A stretch of 23,320 nucleotides of DNA from Boseongicola sp. SB0662_bin_57 (GTDB taxonomy: Bacteria; Pseudomonadota; Alphaproteobacteria; Rhodobacterales; Rhodobacteraceae), in contig VXPN01000115.1 in the NCBI GenBank assembly GCA_009839535.1, positions 1 to 23,320 on the forward strand. The letters are read 5' to 3'. The notes beneath the pieces are model-generated. The model searched no databases. It was not told the origin of the DNA and saw only the letters and a list, made by a program, of their open reading frames with translations. The position numbers were made by a program, and so were the translations under genes. Positions 9,042 to 17,377 of this stretch are shown here, piece after piece; within the stretch, counting starts at the first letter, position 1, and every line of letters begins with the position of its first letter.

Positions 9042-10688
9042 ATGCCAGAAAACGTAGCTGTCTCAGCAAGCGACAGACAAGGATTTGACCGTCGCTTCTA
9101 TGCGAACAACCCTGACCTGACCGTCTTTCGGCCGACTTCAAGCCAGGATGTAGTTGCCGCAATGCAATCAATTGCCGCGAACGATCCCGCGGCCGTTGGA
9201 CATAAGGTCCAGATCGCCTGCGGCCGGCATTGTTACGAAGGATTCGTCTACAACAGCGACACAAAGTACATGATCGACGTTACCGGGCTCCGGCAGTTCG
9301 GGACGGTTTCCTTGAATGACCGGACTGACGTTGTCTGCATTGGCAGTGGATACGGCAACTGGGACATGTACCGCATGATGCAGAACGTCTACGGAAAGAC
9401 CCTTCCGGCAGGTTCCTGCTATTCGGTCGGTTTGGGCGGCCATCTCACCGGCGGGGGATACGGAGTGCTGTCTCGCCTGGCCGGTCTGACCATAGACTAC
9501 ATCTATGGCTTCGAAGTCGTAATGGACAATGGTCAGGGAGGCCCGGAAGCGAAAGTCGTAACCCGTGACAGCACCGAACAACAAGATCTGGACATCTATT
9601 GGGCTCTGCGCGGAATTGGCGGCGGCCAGATAGGCGTGATCACGAAGTACTATTTTGTGCTGGGCGAGCTCCCGACTTCCCCGAGCCTCATGGCAACAAC
9701 GTCCTTCGGTTGGGATTGGGACCAGGCCAGCACACGTCTCACCGAGCAGCAATTTGTGGATCTGGTCAACACCTTCTACTCCATTTTCTGCAGTCAAGAT
9801 GAAGATACATGGAAAGTTTGGGCTGCGTTTCACGCAAATCATGTCGAGTCAGGCAGGCTCTCGTGTCCGGCCATTATCTTCAATCCGGCGAATTCAGGTG
9901 TCAGTGACGAGGAGTTCCGCCAAGAAGTTGATCTCCTGATTTCTGACTGGACCGAGAAATTCAATGCTGTTGTTCCGCTTACGGCGGAGGACCATCCAAT
10001 CAACGGTCATCCTTGCATCTCTTCACGAAGCCTGATCGGGATCGCCACTCCTGAAGAAACAGGGCAGCCAGCCGCTCGTTTCTTCAGTTACATCGACGGG
10101 ACCCAGCAACTGAACGGGTCGGGAGAAAACCAGCACGGCAAGTACAAGTCCGCTTACCATAACTTCATTATAGAGGCTCAGATGCTCAGCGCCATGTACA
10201 AGGGCCTGACGACAAGTGTTGAAGGAATCGATCTTTCCCAGGCGCGTGTTCAGATGGATTCCTATGGCGGCAAGACAAACGAGATCGGTTCGGGCGAGAC
10301 CCCCATTCCACAACGCAGTTCCACGGTGAAATTGCAGTACCAGACATATTGGAAGACACCGGGCATGCTTCCCTGTCAGACAGACAAGGAGGTCGAGGAA
10401 AAGCAACTGGACTGGATCAACACGATGTATTCGAATGTGTATGCAGCCACGGGCGGCATCCCGGTCAACCAGAACAATCCGGCGGTTGATGATGTCGTAA
10501 CCACCGATGGATGCTACTTCAACTATCCCGACATCTACATCGGCAGCAGAGTCGAAGAGACTCCAGACGTCGAGCAAGCTTGGGAACTCTACTTTGGCAG
10601 CGCCAATTCCGAACGACTTCAGAAAATCGCGGCCGAATGCAACCCGTCGGGCTGGTTCACGAACTCGCAGACGTTCCAGTACAAGTGA
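9042..10688 (+). CDS. berberine-bridge-type FAD-linked oxidase
   Basis: FAD-dependent oxidoreductase of the PCMH/BBE (berberine bridge enzyme-like) family, 548 residues. These enzymes oxidise alcohols, sugars or amines and pass electrons to oxygen. The FAD domain begins near residue 25 (TVFRPTSSQDVVAAM). H63 in CGRHCYEGF and C126 in AGSCYSVGLGGH are at the two positions that attach FAD covalently in bicovalent members, and GGGYG at 137-141 follows. The C-terminal BBE motif appears as YFNYPDIYIG (about residues 488-497). The usual R-x-GGH context of the first attachment site is changed to CGRHC. No signal peptide is visible, so a cytoplasmic protein is expected, unlike many secreted relatives. 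The start at 9042 is supported by AGGA about 7 nt upstream. Codon use looks somewhat less GC-biased than in neighbours, which could mean recent acquisition. The substrate is unknown; the following IclR gene may or may not control it. Confidence 0.88.
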   Translation: MPENVAVSASDRQGFDRRFYANNPDLTVFRPTSSQDVVAAMQSIAANDPAAVGHKVQIACGRHCYEGFVYNSDTKYMIDVTGLRQFGTVSLNDRTDVVCIGSGYGNWDMYRMMQNVYGKTLPAGSCYSVGLGGHLTGGGYGVLSRLAGLTIDYIYGFEVVMDNGQGGPEAKVVTRDSTEQQDLDIYWALRGIGGGQIGVITKYYFVLGELPTSPSLMATTSFGWDWDQASTRLTEQQFVDLVNTFYSIFCSQDEDTWKVWAAFHANHVESGRLSCPAIIFNPANSGVSDEEFRQEVDLLISDWTEKFNAVVPLTAEDHPINGHPCISSRSLIGIATPEETGQPAARFFSYIDGTQQLNGSGENQHGKYKSAYHNFIIEAQMLSAMYKGLTTSVEGIDLSQARVQMDSYGGKTNEIGSGETPIPQRSSTVKLQYQTYWKTPGMLPCQTDKEVEEKQLDWINTMYSNVYAATGGIPVNQNNPAVDDVVTTDGCYFNYPDIYIGSRVEETPDVEQAWELYFGSANSERLQKIAAECNPSGWFTNSQTFQYK

Positions 10689-10854
10689 CCGATGGCCGGG
10701 CTGCTGTCAGTTCCGGCTCAGGAAGCTGCATGGCTCCCGAAGAAAACGGCATTCTGCGGCGGGACCGTGCCAGGCGCAATCGATCTTCGGGGATTGCATA
10801 ACTATGGAAACCTTGCTATGTGACGACACTCGCAGGCAGTCGTTCAGGTGAAAT

Positions 10855-11625
10855 GTGAAAGACGGCGGCATCCCTAGGAAACGTGTGGGCGCAATCGACA
10901 GGGCATTGCAGATACTCGATGTCCTTACCGAGCGCGTCGAGCCGATGAACGCCTACGAACTGGCGCGCAAGGTGGGGGCGCCTGCCTCGACCGTCTACAA
11001 GATCACCGAAGAGCTGGTCGACCGCTCGATGCTTGTGCGCGACAAGGACGGCATGCTGTGGCTCGGGCCACGCCTCATGCGGTACGGCTTGACCTGTCGC
11101 GCAAGGATGGATGCGTTTGCCGACGCCAAACGGGAAATGGAGCGGCTTTGCGCGGAGGTCGGGGAAACGGTGCAGATCTGCGTGCGCGACGAGGACATGA
11201 TGAGCGTCATAGGAATGGTCCGCGGCAAGGGGCATTTCAACGTTGCGTCCGAGGTCGGGACGCGGGTTCCGCTGAACTGGACGGCATCTGGCCGTCTGCT
11301 GCTTGGGCATCTTCCGGCCGAGGAGCGGCGCGAGATCTTCTCCCTTACGGCCCGGCCTTCCGAGACCGGGCTGGCCGAAACCGACCCGGACCGGCTGACT
11401 CAAGTGTCGGGTGACGAGTTCAAGGCACGGGTTGCCGTTCAGATGGGTGCATCGGAATATGCCGTTGCCTGCATCGCGTCACCCATCCGTGACGAACGAG
11501 GGGCATGTTTCGCCACGATCTCGATCGTGCTGCCGGAATCGCGCGCGCGCGCGGAGCTGCCGCGATTCATCCAGGCTGTGACCAGGGCTGCAGGAAACGT
11601 TGACCGCACCGCATTGCCAGGCTGA
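10855..11625 (+). CDS. IclR-family transcriptional regulator
   Basis: IclR-type regulator of 256 residues, full length for the family. It has an N-terminal winged helix-turn-helix (about residues 14-65, AIDRALQILDVL through the STVYKITEEL recognition helix) and a C-terminal effector-binding domain (about 75-250). IclR proteins control catabolic operons as repressors or activators in response to small organic acids or related compounds. The start is GTG at 10855, with AGGTGA a few nucleotides upstream; an in-frame stop lies immediately before, so no earlier start is possible. The gene is convergent with the large minus-strand catabolic operon (11776-19901). That operon has no other regulator nearby, so IclR is its most likely regulator; the FAD oxidase upstream is an alternative target. 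Both targets are inference. Confidence 0.93.
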   Translation: MKDGGIPRKRVGAIDRALQILDVLTERVEPMNAYELARKVGAPASTVYKITEELVDRSMLVRDKDGMLWLGPRLMRYGLTCRARMDAFADAKREMERLCAEVGETVQICVRDEDMMSVIGMVRGKGHFNVASEVGTRVPLNWTASGRLLLGHLPAEERREIFSLTARPSETGLAETDPDRLTQVSGDEFKARVAVQMGASEYAVACIASPIRDERGACFATISIVLPESRARAELPRFIQAVTRAAGNVDRTALPG

Positions 11626-11635
11626 TGCCTTCGCT

Positions 11636-11653
11636 TGCCGCCGAATGGCGGCA
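11636..11653 (+). terminator. candidate terminator hairpin after the IclR gene
   Basis: A perfect 7-bp inverted repeat, TGCCGCC-GAAT-GGCGGCA, lies about 10 nt after the IclR stop codon. It is followed by GTTCCTGC rather than a true T-run, so intrinsic termination is plausible but not certain. Confidence 0.4.
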
Positions 11654-11735
11654 GTTCCTGCAACGATGACGCGATCAAGCCCGGCCGTCGCAGACGGCGC
11701 GGAGCCATGGCGGCGTTCGACGAGGGATGGATGCA

Positions 11736-11758
11736 GTCGCCGGCGCGGTCGCGGCGAC
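11736..11758 (-). terminator. candidate terminator hairpin after the SelA-like gene
   Basis: An inverted repeat GTCGCCG (11736-11742) / CGGCGAC (11752-11758) with a 9-nt GC-rich loop lies about 18 nt beyond the stop of the last gene of the minus-strand operon. No clear T-tract follows on the minus strand, so this is a weak call. Confidence 0.3.
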
Positions 11759-11775
11759 ATGGACGTCAAGAGGCC

Positions 11776-12972
11776 CTATTCCCCTGCATCGCCCCAGGAA
11801 AGGTACCCGTCCGTTCCGCCGTTACGCGCCGACGCAAGGTCTTTCGGGAGCTGACCGAGCGCCTCATGATTCGTCAGCAATTCGCGAAGCGCGCTTGCCA
11901 CGACCTCTGCCTGACCGGGCTTGAGATTGCACGGATCGAGCTGGAAGCAGCCAAGCTCCACCTCGTGATTGCGCACGATTATCGGCGTCTCCCGGCAGGC
12001 CAGAGCGCATGCGATGCCAGAGGCATCCGCTCCCAGCACCCTGGCGTCTATCGTCACCTCCAGGCGATCGAGCGGATTGCCGGTGGGGTCGGCCACAGGT
12101 CTTGCCGTGACCCCGTCGATTCCTTCCAGCGCCGCGCTCCAGAGGTCCAGTGCCGCTCGTTCCCGCTCCCTGATCCCGGCGTGATCGCGCGTCTCCCAGG
12201 CCTCAAGTGCGACGATCGCGCCGGCGATGCTCTCCTTGCCGATCTTCATGCCCCGGCCAATGCCGATGTTTTGCAGGTAGGCGGCGCGCACCAGATCGCG
12301 GCGACCCGCAACGATGCCGGATGTCGGGCCGCCAAGGAACTTGTGGCCTGAATAAATGACCAGGTCCGCGCCATCGGCCAGGAATCCCCGTAGGTCGTAT
12401 TCCGATGCGGCATCCACGATCACCGGCACGTCAGCTTCGCGGGCGATCTCGGCAAAGCGATTGAGAGGCACCTGCCCGTAGTGGACCACATGATGCGAAA
12501 CGACGTAGAGAGCGGACGAGACTTCCGGTCCCATGGCTCTCCGAAGCGAATGGTCGGTGCACAGCGTCGATTGACCGGCAGGCACAATTTCGGCACCGGC
12601 CAGCTCGACTGACTGAGACAATGGCGCGCCATAGTGGCAAAGATGGCCCAGCTGAACCGCGACCTTGGATCTTGGGCCGGGATTGCATGGCAGTCCCTCG
12701 GCGCGACCGGGATCCATGCCAGTCATGCATCCCGCGACAGCCAGGCTTATCCCGGCCGAGGCGGACGCCGTCATGAACCCGGCCTCCGCGCCGGTCAGCC
12801 GTCCGATCACCTGGCTCGCATGGGACTGCAATTCATGCATGTTGACGAAATGGCCCATCATCGCGGCGGTGGCCTCGCGGACGGCACGGGATGAAATCGA
12901 GGCTCCGAGGCCGGTCATCGTGCCGGACACGTTGATGAGGGGGGTCAGGCCAAGGGGAGGTGCGTCCGTCAT
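11776..12972 (-). CDS. SelA/DgaE-like PLP-dependent enzyme (probable ammonia-lyase type)
   Basis: Fold-type I PLP enzyme of the SelA-like group that includes D-glucosaminate-6-phosphate ammonia-lyase (DgaE); 398 residues. The PLP-binding lysine is K211 in SGHKFLGGP, and D187 in VIVDAASEYDL is the aspartate that pairs with the pyridine nitrogen. It is shorter than true SelA and lacks the SelA N-terminal domain. No selenocysteine machinery is nearby, so a role in tRNA-Sec synthesis is unlikely. The expected chemistry is PLP-assisted elimination from an amino acid or amino-sugar acid, releasing ammonia through an enamine/imine. The start codon overlaps the RidA-type gene stop (ATGA), with GGAG about 8 nt upstream. 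It is the last gene of the operon. The usual partner of DgaE, a KDPG aldolase-like protein, is not present, so the substrate probably differs. Confidence 0.82.
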   Translation of the reverse strand: MTDAPPLGLTPLINVSGTMTGLGASISSRAVREATAAMMGHFVNMHELQSHASQVIGRLTGAEAGFMTASASAGISLAVAGCMTGMDPGRAEGLPCNPGPRSKVAVQLGHLCHYGAPLSQSVELAGAEIVPAGQSTLCTDHSLRRAMGPEVSSALYVVSHHVVHYGQVPLNRFAEIAREADVPVIVDAASEYDLRGFLADGADLVIYSGHKFLGGPTSGIVAGRRDLVRAAYLQNIGIGRGMKIGKESIAGAIVALEAWETRDHAGIRERERAALDLWSAALEGIDGVTARPVADPTGNPLDRLEVTIDARVLGADASGIACALACRETPIIVRNHEVELGCFQLDPCNLKPGQAEVVASALRELLTNHEALGQLPKDLASARNGGTDGYLSWGDAGE

Positions 12973-13451
12973 TGCGATGTCTCCAGCGAGAAGATGCCTT
13001 CAATCTCCACGGTTATCTGATTGGGCAGCGATCCCACCCCGAAGGAGGACCGCGCATGAACGCCTTGGGGACCGAACACTTCCGCGAGCAGCGTGGAGGC
13101 TCCGTCGATCACGTAAGGATGTTCCTCGAACTCGGGCGTCGCGTTCACGAGACCGAGGAGCTTGATCACGCCCGTGACCGCGTCGAGCGTTCCGAGCGTG
13201 GACCTGAGCGCGGCAAGCATGTTGATCGTCACCAGCCTGGCATGCCCTCGGGCTGTCTCGGCATCGATGTCGCGCCCGACCTTGCCACGCAGCAGCGTGC
13301 CGTCGGCCGTCACGGAACCTTGCCCCGACACGTACGCCAGGCCTGCATGCAACCGGACGTTGCAGAATGCGCCTATGGGTGAAGGCGGCCCGTCGGGAAC
13401 CTTGATTCCAAGCTGGGCAAGCCTGGCTTCCGGGGTCTGGATTTCAGTCAT
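12969..13451 (-). CDS. RidA family protein (YjgF/UK114), long form
   Basis: RidA-type enamine/imine deaminase of 160 residues. RidA trimers hydrolyse reactive 2-aminoacrylate and related enamines released by PLP enzymes. The arginine equivalent to the catalytic R105 of E. coli RidA appears as R134 (VHARSSFGVGSLP), followed by VEIEGIF with E151. The protein is about 30 residues longer than classic RidA, as in the YjgF-like subgroup with an N-terminal extension. The start at 13451 was chosen because it overlaps the preceding ABC gene by only 8 nt; longer upstream starts lie inside that gene. It overlaps the downstream PLP enzyme by 4 nt (ATGA). This coupling suggests that it handles that enzyme's unstable product. 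Confidence 0.9.
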   Translation of the reverse strand: MTEIQTPEARLAQLGIKVPDGPPSPIGAFCNVRLHAGLAYVSGQGSVTADGTLLRGKVGRDIDAETARGHARLVTINMLAALRSTLGTLDAVTGVIKLLGLVNATPEFEEHPYVIDGASTLLAEVFGPQGVHARSSFGVGSLPNQITVEIEGIFSLETSQ

Positions 13452-14415
13452 TGGCTTCAATTTTCCTGCAGTATACGTGATGGGCTGCACCGACATGGCG
13501 CGGAGCCGGAACCTCTGCGGCGCAAAGGCTGTCACCCAGCGGGCAACGGGTACGGAACACGCAGCCGGTGGGCGGGTCGAGCGGACTTGGAATGTCGCCG
13601 GTCAGAATCACGCGATCGCGGGCCGCCGCTGGATCCGGCAACGGCACCGCCGAAAGCAGGGCCTGCGTGTACGGGTGGCCTGGACCGGAATAAAGCGGGC
13701 GCGCAGGGCCGATTTCGGCGATCCGGCCCAAATACATCACGACGATCTGATCGCAGAGGTATTCCACGACCGACAGGTCATGGGCGATGAACAGCATCGT
13801 CAGGTTCCGTCGCTCGCGCAGTTCCAGCAGGAGATTCAGGACTTGCGCCTGGATCGAAACGTCAAGCGCAGAGACGCTTTCGTCCGCCACCACAAACTCG
13901 GGCTCCAGCGCCAATGCACGGGCGATGCCAATGCGTTGCCGCTGGCCACCTGAGAACTCGTGCGGAAACCGGAGCATCGCGTCTGGCGAAAGGCCGACCT
14001 CTTCGAGCAGCTCTGCGACCTTCTCCTTCCGTTCGGCAGACGTGCCAATGCCGTGAGCTCTCAGCCCCTCGGCGACAATGGATCCCACTTTCAGACGCGG
14101 GTTCAGCGACGAGACCGGATCCTGAAAGATGATCTGCATGCGCTTACGCGCCGTGCGCAGCGCCCTGGCGTCGAGCGCGTTCAGGTCGGCGCCGTCGAAT
14201 ATCGTCTGCCCCTCGCTGGGCTCGATCAATCTCAGCAGCGCGCGGCCAAGGGTGGTCTTGCCCGATCCGCTTTCGCCCACAAGCCCGGTGATGGAGCCTC
14301 TCGGAATGTCAAAGCTGACGTTGCTGACCGCGTGAACCGTGCCGCGCGGCGTGTGGAACCGCTTTGACAGATTGCGGATCTGCACAAGGGCGTCCGCGGT
14401 GACAGCTTCAACCAT
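13444..14415 (-). CDS. dipeptide/oligopeptide-type ABC transporter ATP-binding protein (DppF/OppF-like)
   Basis: ATPase subunit of a peptide/opine/nickel-type ABC importer, 323 residues. Visible motifs are Walker A GESGSGKTT (residues 47-55), Q-loop FQDP (97-100), signature FSGGQ (154-158) and Walker B VVADE (175-179). The C-terminal oligo_HPY region (SGPGHPYTQALLSAVP) is present, ending in a cysteine-containing tail. The start at 14415 has GGAG 6 nt upstream and overlaps the DppD-like gene by 8 nt; an open frame extends further upstream but lies within that gene. It works as a heterodimer with the product of 14408-15403. Its position inside a catabolic operon suggests a substrate matched to the amidohydrolase rather than general peptides. 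Confidence 0.95.
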   Translation of the reverse strand: MVEAVTADALVQIRNLSKRFHTPRGTVHAVSNVSFDIPRGSITGLVGESGSGKTTLGRALLRLIEPSEGQTIFDGADLNALDARALRTARKRMQIIFQDPVSSLNPRLKVGSIVAEGLRAHGIGTSAERKEKVAELLEEVGLSPDAMLRFPHEFSGGQRQRIGIARALALEPEFVVADESVSALDVSIQAQVLNLLLELRERRNLTMLFIAHDLSVVEYLCDQIVVMYLGRIAEIGPARPLYSGPGHPYTQALLSAVPLPDPAAARDRVILTGDIPSPLDPPTGCVFRTRCPLGDSLCAAEVPAPRHVGAAHHVYCRKIEAND

Positions 14416-15403
14416 GTGATGCTCCAACAGGGTTGACGCAGGCGACAAGATGGCCTTCGGCGATCTCGCGAAGGGCCACCGGCGAAGCGCAGGCATCTCC
14501 TGCGCGCGCGCATCTTGGGGCGAAGGCGCAGCCGCCGGGCATGGCATGCAGCGACGGAACCGTGCCGGGGATGGGAACCAGGCGCTCCCGTTCGGCCCGG
14601 CCCGGCCCGGGTATCGAGGCCAGCAGCCCGGATGTATAGGGGTGCCTGGTGGCGGAAAAGAGCGTCCGGGCATCCGCCTGCTCGACGATCGCGCCCGCGT
14701 ACATCACCGCCACGTCATCGGCCATTTCTGCAACGACGCCCATGTCATGCGTGATGAACAGGATCGACATGCCCAGGTCTTCCTGCAGTCGCCGCATGAG
14801 GTCGAGAATCTGCGCCTGAATGGTCACGTCAAGCGCCGTTGTGGGCTCGTCGGCAATCAGCAGCGCCGGATTGCATACCAACGCGACTGCGATCATTACA
14901 CGTTGCCGCATGCCACCGGACAATTCGTGGGGATAGGTGTTGAACCGGGTCGCGGCGGCAGGAATCTCGACAAGTTCAAGCATCTCGATAACGCGTCTCT
15001 TCCGTGCAGCCGCATCCAGGTCGGCATGCAGGATCAGCATCTCGCCGATCTGGTCGCCGATCGAAAAGAGCGGGTTGAGAGACGACATCGGCTCCTGAAA
15101 GATCATGGCGATCTCGGCCCCGCGCAGTGCGCGCATCGCATCCTGTCCGGCGCTCTCGATCTGCACCTGCAAGTCGCTGCGGGTCCGGTACGTGATCGAA
15201 CCGCCCGAAACGGACCCGTTGCGGGGCAACAGCCCCATGACGGCGAGTGCAGACACCGATTTCCCCGAGCCGCTTTCGCCCACAAGGGCAAGGGTGCGTC
15301 CTTTCTGCAAGGAGAACCTCACGTCCCGCAGGGCGGTGACCGACGACCCCCGCGAGCGGAATTCAACCTCCAGGCCGCGCACGTCGAGAATGGTCTCGTT
15401 CAT
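14408..15403 (-). CDS. dipeptide/oligopeptide-type ABC transporter ATP-binding protein (DppD/OppD-like)
   Basis: Second ATPase subunit of the same importer, 331 residues. Walker A is GESGSGKS (residues 42-49), Q-loop FQEP (102-105), signature LSGGM (161-165) and Walker B LLIADE (181-186). The oligo_HPY tail includes several cysteines (GCAFAPRC, GDAC, ACVNP); some DppD-like proteins use such cysteines to bind an iron-sulfur cluster. The start at 15403 has GGAGAGG immediately upstream and overlaps the amidohydrolase stop by 4 nt (ATGA). The protein is complete, with all nucleotide-binding motifs intact. Confidence 0.95.
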   Translation of the reverse strand: MNETILDVRGLEVEFRSRGSSVTALRDVRFSLQKGRTLALVGESGSGKSVSALAVMGLLPRNGSVSGGSITYRTRSDLQVQIESAGQDAMRALRGAEIAMIFQEPMSSLNPLFSIGDQIGEMLILHADLDAAARKRRVIEMLELVEIPAAATRFNTYPHELSGGMRQRVMIAVALVCNPALLIADEPTTALDVTIQAQILDLMRRLQEDLGMSILFITHDMGVVAEMADDVAVMYAGAIVEQADARTLFSATRHPYTSGLLASIPGPGRAERERLVPIPGTVPSLHAMPGGCAFAPRCARAGDACASPVALREIAEGHLVACVNPVGASHG

Positions 15404-16515
15404 GTGCCTCTCCGCGACGCGGCTTCCGCCGATGAGCCGAGAATGGTCATGCGAGGCTCGAAGACTTTCGTGATCGCGACCGTCGCCCCCCGGCTGTCCG
15501 TGGCCATCAGTTCGCTGTCGACCAGGTCGAACAGGGTCAGGTCCGCCCGCTCTCCCGGCACCAGCCCGTTTCGCGCACCCAATCCGAGAACCGACCGAGG
15601 ACGCTCCGTCACGCCGGCAACCACCTCTTCAAAGGGCAGGCCCACGGCCAGCAGCTTGCTCATCGTCGTGGCCAGATCATGCACCGGCCCTCCGATGTTT
15701 CGCCTGTGCAGGTCGGTTGAAATCGAAAACGGCAGCAGGCCGTCGGCCATCGCCCTGCGTGCGGTCTCAAAGCAGAACGACGCCTCGCCATGACCGATGT
15801 CCATCAAGACGCCCTCCTCGGCCAGACGCCTGGCCTGCGACAGCAGCGCCGGGGTGTCAGAGATCGATCCCGCCCGTTTCCCGTTGAAGCAATGCGTGAC
15901 GATGTCGCCGGGACCGAGGATGTCGAAGACCTCGTCAATCATTGGCAACGGCTCTCCGACGTGCACCATGAGCGGCAAGTCCAGAATCTCGGCCACGCGC
16001 TTGGCAATCCTTGCCGGACCGATCCCCCAGGCGCCCGTGATCACGCCGGAGGCACGAACCTTGATGCCGCAGATGACATCTGCATTGGCTTCGGCGACTT
16101 CAAGCGTTCGGTCCACGTCGACGAACCTGAGATCGATCAGTTCGGGCACCCTGTTGCAGGCGACAAGCCCGATGGACCCGATGTTGAGAAAGGCCCTGAC
16201 CGTTTCGGCCTGCCGTTCGATCACGTGTTCCCGCAGCCCGTGAAACGTCGCTTCGCCCGCCGATCCGGCATCCGCCATGGCGGTCACGCCTGTCGGGCGG
16301 CCCGCTTCGGACGCGCGAACGGATATGTCCGTTCCGCCATGCCAGACATGCACATGCAGGTCGCACCATCCGGGTGACAGATAGGCGCCGTCTGCATCAA
16401 TCACGTCGGCCCCGGGGTGGGGTGTTTCCGTGACCAGTCCGTTCCCGTCCATGTGGATTTCCGAAGGAGGGGCGTCAAATCCCACCGGACGGAAATTCCT
16501 GAGCGTGAGGGTCAT
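15400..16515 (-). CDS. amidohydrolase-superfamily metallohydrolase (cog3964, dihydroorotase-like)
   Basis: Amidohydrolase of 371 residues from the ATG at 16515, in the cog3964 (EF_0837/Atu3266-type) clade often misannotated as dihydroorotase. The binuclear metal ligands are visible: H54-x-H56 (DLHVH), K152 as the probable carboxylated lysine (GIKVRAS), H185 (MVHVGE), H208 (THCFNG) and D268 (STDLH). Some family members hydrolyse acetyl-(R)-mandelate in vitro; their natural substrates are unknown. Homologues often sit beside a SelA/DgaE-like PLP gene, as here. The start is 1 nt after the permease stop, with AGGA 8 nt upstream; a longer frame (to 16569) would run into the permease gene. It sits between the permease and ATPase genes, so it is probably co-expressed with the transporter and acts on the imported compound in the cytoplasm. 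Confidence 0.9.
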   Translation of the reverse strand: MTLTLRNFRPVGFDAPPSEIHMDGNGLVTETPHPGADVIDADGAYLSPGWCDLHVHVWHGGTDISVRASEAGRPTGVTAMADAGSAGEATFHGLREHVIERQAETVRAFLNIGSIGLVACNRVPELIDLRFVDVDRTLEVAEANADVICGIKVRASGVITGAWGIGPARIAKRVAEILDLPLMVHVGEPLPMIDEVFDILGPGDIVTHCFNGKRAGSISDTPALLSQARRLAEEGVLMDIGHGEASFCFETARRAMADGLLPFSISTDLHRRNIGGPVHDLATTMSKLLAVGLPFEEVVAGVTERPRSVLGLGARNGLVPGERADLTLFDLVDSELMATDSRGATVAITKVFEPRMTILGSSAEAASRRGT

Positions 16516-16516
16516 G

Positions 16517-17377
16517 TCAAATGTCCTTTGCCAGGCGAGGATCAAGCGCGTCACGCAACCCGTCCCCAATCAGTTGAAGGGCCAGGACCGAGACCGAGAT
16601 GGCCAGCCCGGGGAAGAGAATGAGGAACATGGCCTGGTCGAGATATTGCCGGCCTTCGTTGACCATTGTGCCCCAGGTCGGGGTCGACGGGTCTATGCCG
16701 ACGCCCAGAAAGCTCAGCCCCGCCTCGGCCAGCATCGCATAGGCGAAAATGAAGGTCGCCTGGACGATGATCGGCGAAATGATGTTGGGCAGCACATGGC
16801 GCACCATGACCGAAGGGGTCGACACGCCCAGCGCGGTTGCGGCCTCGACAAAGGGAAGCTCGCGAATGACAAGCGTCGAAGCCCGGACGATTCGGGCAAT
16901 TCGCGGCGCATAGACAATTGACAGCGCGATGATCACGTTGACGGCGGACCCGCCGAGGATCGACACCAGCGCAATGGCCAGCAGGATGTCGGGGAACGCC
17001 ATCATGGCATCGACAAGACGCGACAGCGGCCCGTCAAGCCGATGGAAGAAGCCGGCACAAAGGCCGATCGCTATTCCGACAACGGAAGAGAGGGCCGCAA
17101 CGCCCAGCCCGACGCCGAGCGAAACACGGCCGGCGTACAGCAGGCGTGACGCAACATCCCTTCCAAATGCATCGGCGCCAAGCCAGAACGTCATGCCGGG
17201 CTCGGTCAGCCGCGCACGGACGCTCATCCTGGCGGGGTCATCCGGCGCCACCCAGGGCGCGCACAGGCAAAGCAGGGCAATGGCTGAAAGGACGATCGTC
17301 GCAAGAAGGACGGCCCGCCGCGAAAAGAGCAGGTCGAGGAACCTTGCCTCCATGGGCGTGGAGGGTGTCCGCGACAT
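16517..17377 (-). CDS. dipeptide-type ABC transporter permease (DppC-like)
   Basis: Inner-membrane permease of the peptide/nickel importer family, 286 residues. It has an N-terminal anchor helix (about residues 22-44, ATIVLSAIALLCLCAPW) followed by a periplasmic stretch with GADAFGRDVASRLLYAGR, typical of DppC. Five further hydrophobic segments follow. The EAA loop that contacts the ATPases reads VEAATALGVSTPSVMVRHVL (about residues 178-197). The start codon overlaps the DppB-like stop by 1 nt (TGATG), with GAGGT upstream. It pairs with the product of 17377-18318 to form the translocation channel. Confidence 0.95.
   Translation of the reverse strand: MSRTPSTPMEARFLDLLFSRRAVLLATIVLSAIALLCLCAPWVAPDDPARMSVRARLTEPGMTFWLGADAFGRDVASRLLYAGRVSLGVGLGVAALSSVVGIAIGLCAGFFHRLDGPLSRLVDAMMAFPDILLAIALVSILGGSAVNVIIALSIVYAPRIARIVRASTLVIRELPFVEAATALGVSTPSVMVRHVLPNIISPIIVQATFIFAYAMLAEAGLSFLGVGIDPSTPTWGTMVNEGRQYLDQAMFLILFPGLAISVSVLALQLIGDGLRDALDPRLAKDI

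Noticed and set aside
10794..10822. Possible promoter TTGCAT-17-TATGTG upstream of the IclR gene
   Set aside because: Only 3/6 matches in each box; spacing is good, but the evidence is too weak to list as a feature.
11776..12972. True SelA (L-seryl-tRNA-Sec selenium transferase)
   Set aside because: It is shorter than SelA, lacks its N-terminal domain, and has no selB, selD or tRNA-Sec nearby; a DgaE-like catabolic role fits the context better.
14450..15793. 447-codon plus-strand open frame opposite the ABC ATPase and amidohydrolase genes
   Set aside because: It lies wholly antisense to two clear genes with intact motifs, and its composition is that of a shadow frame.
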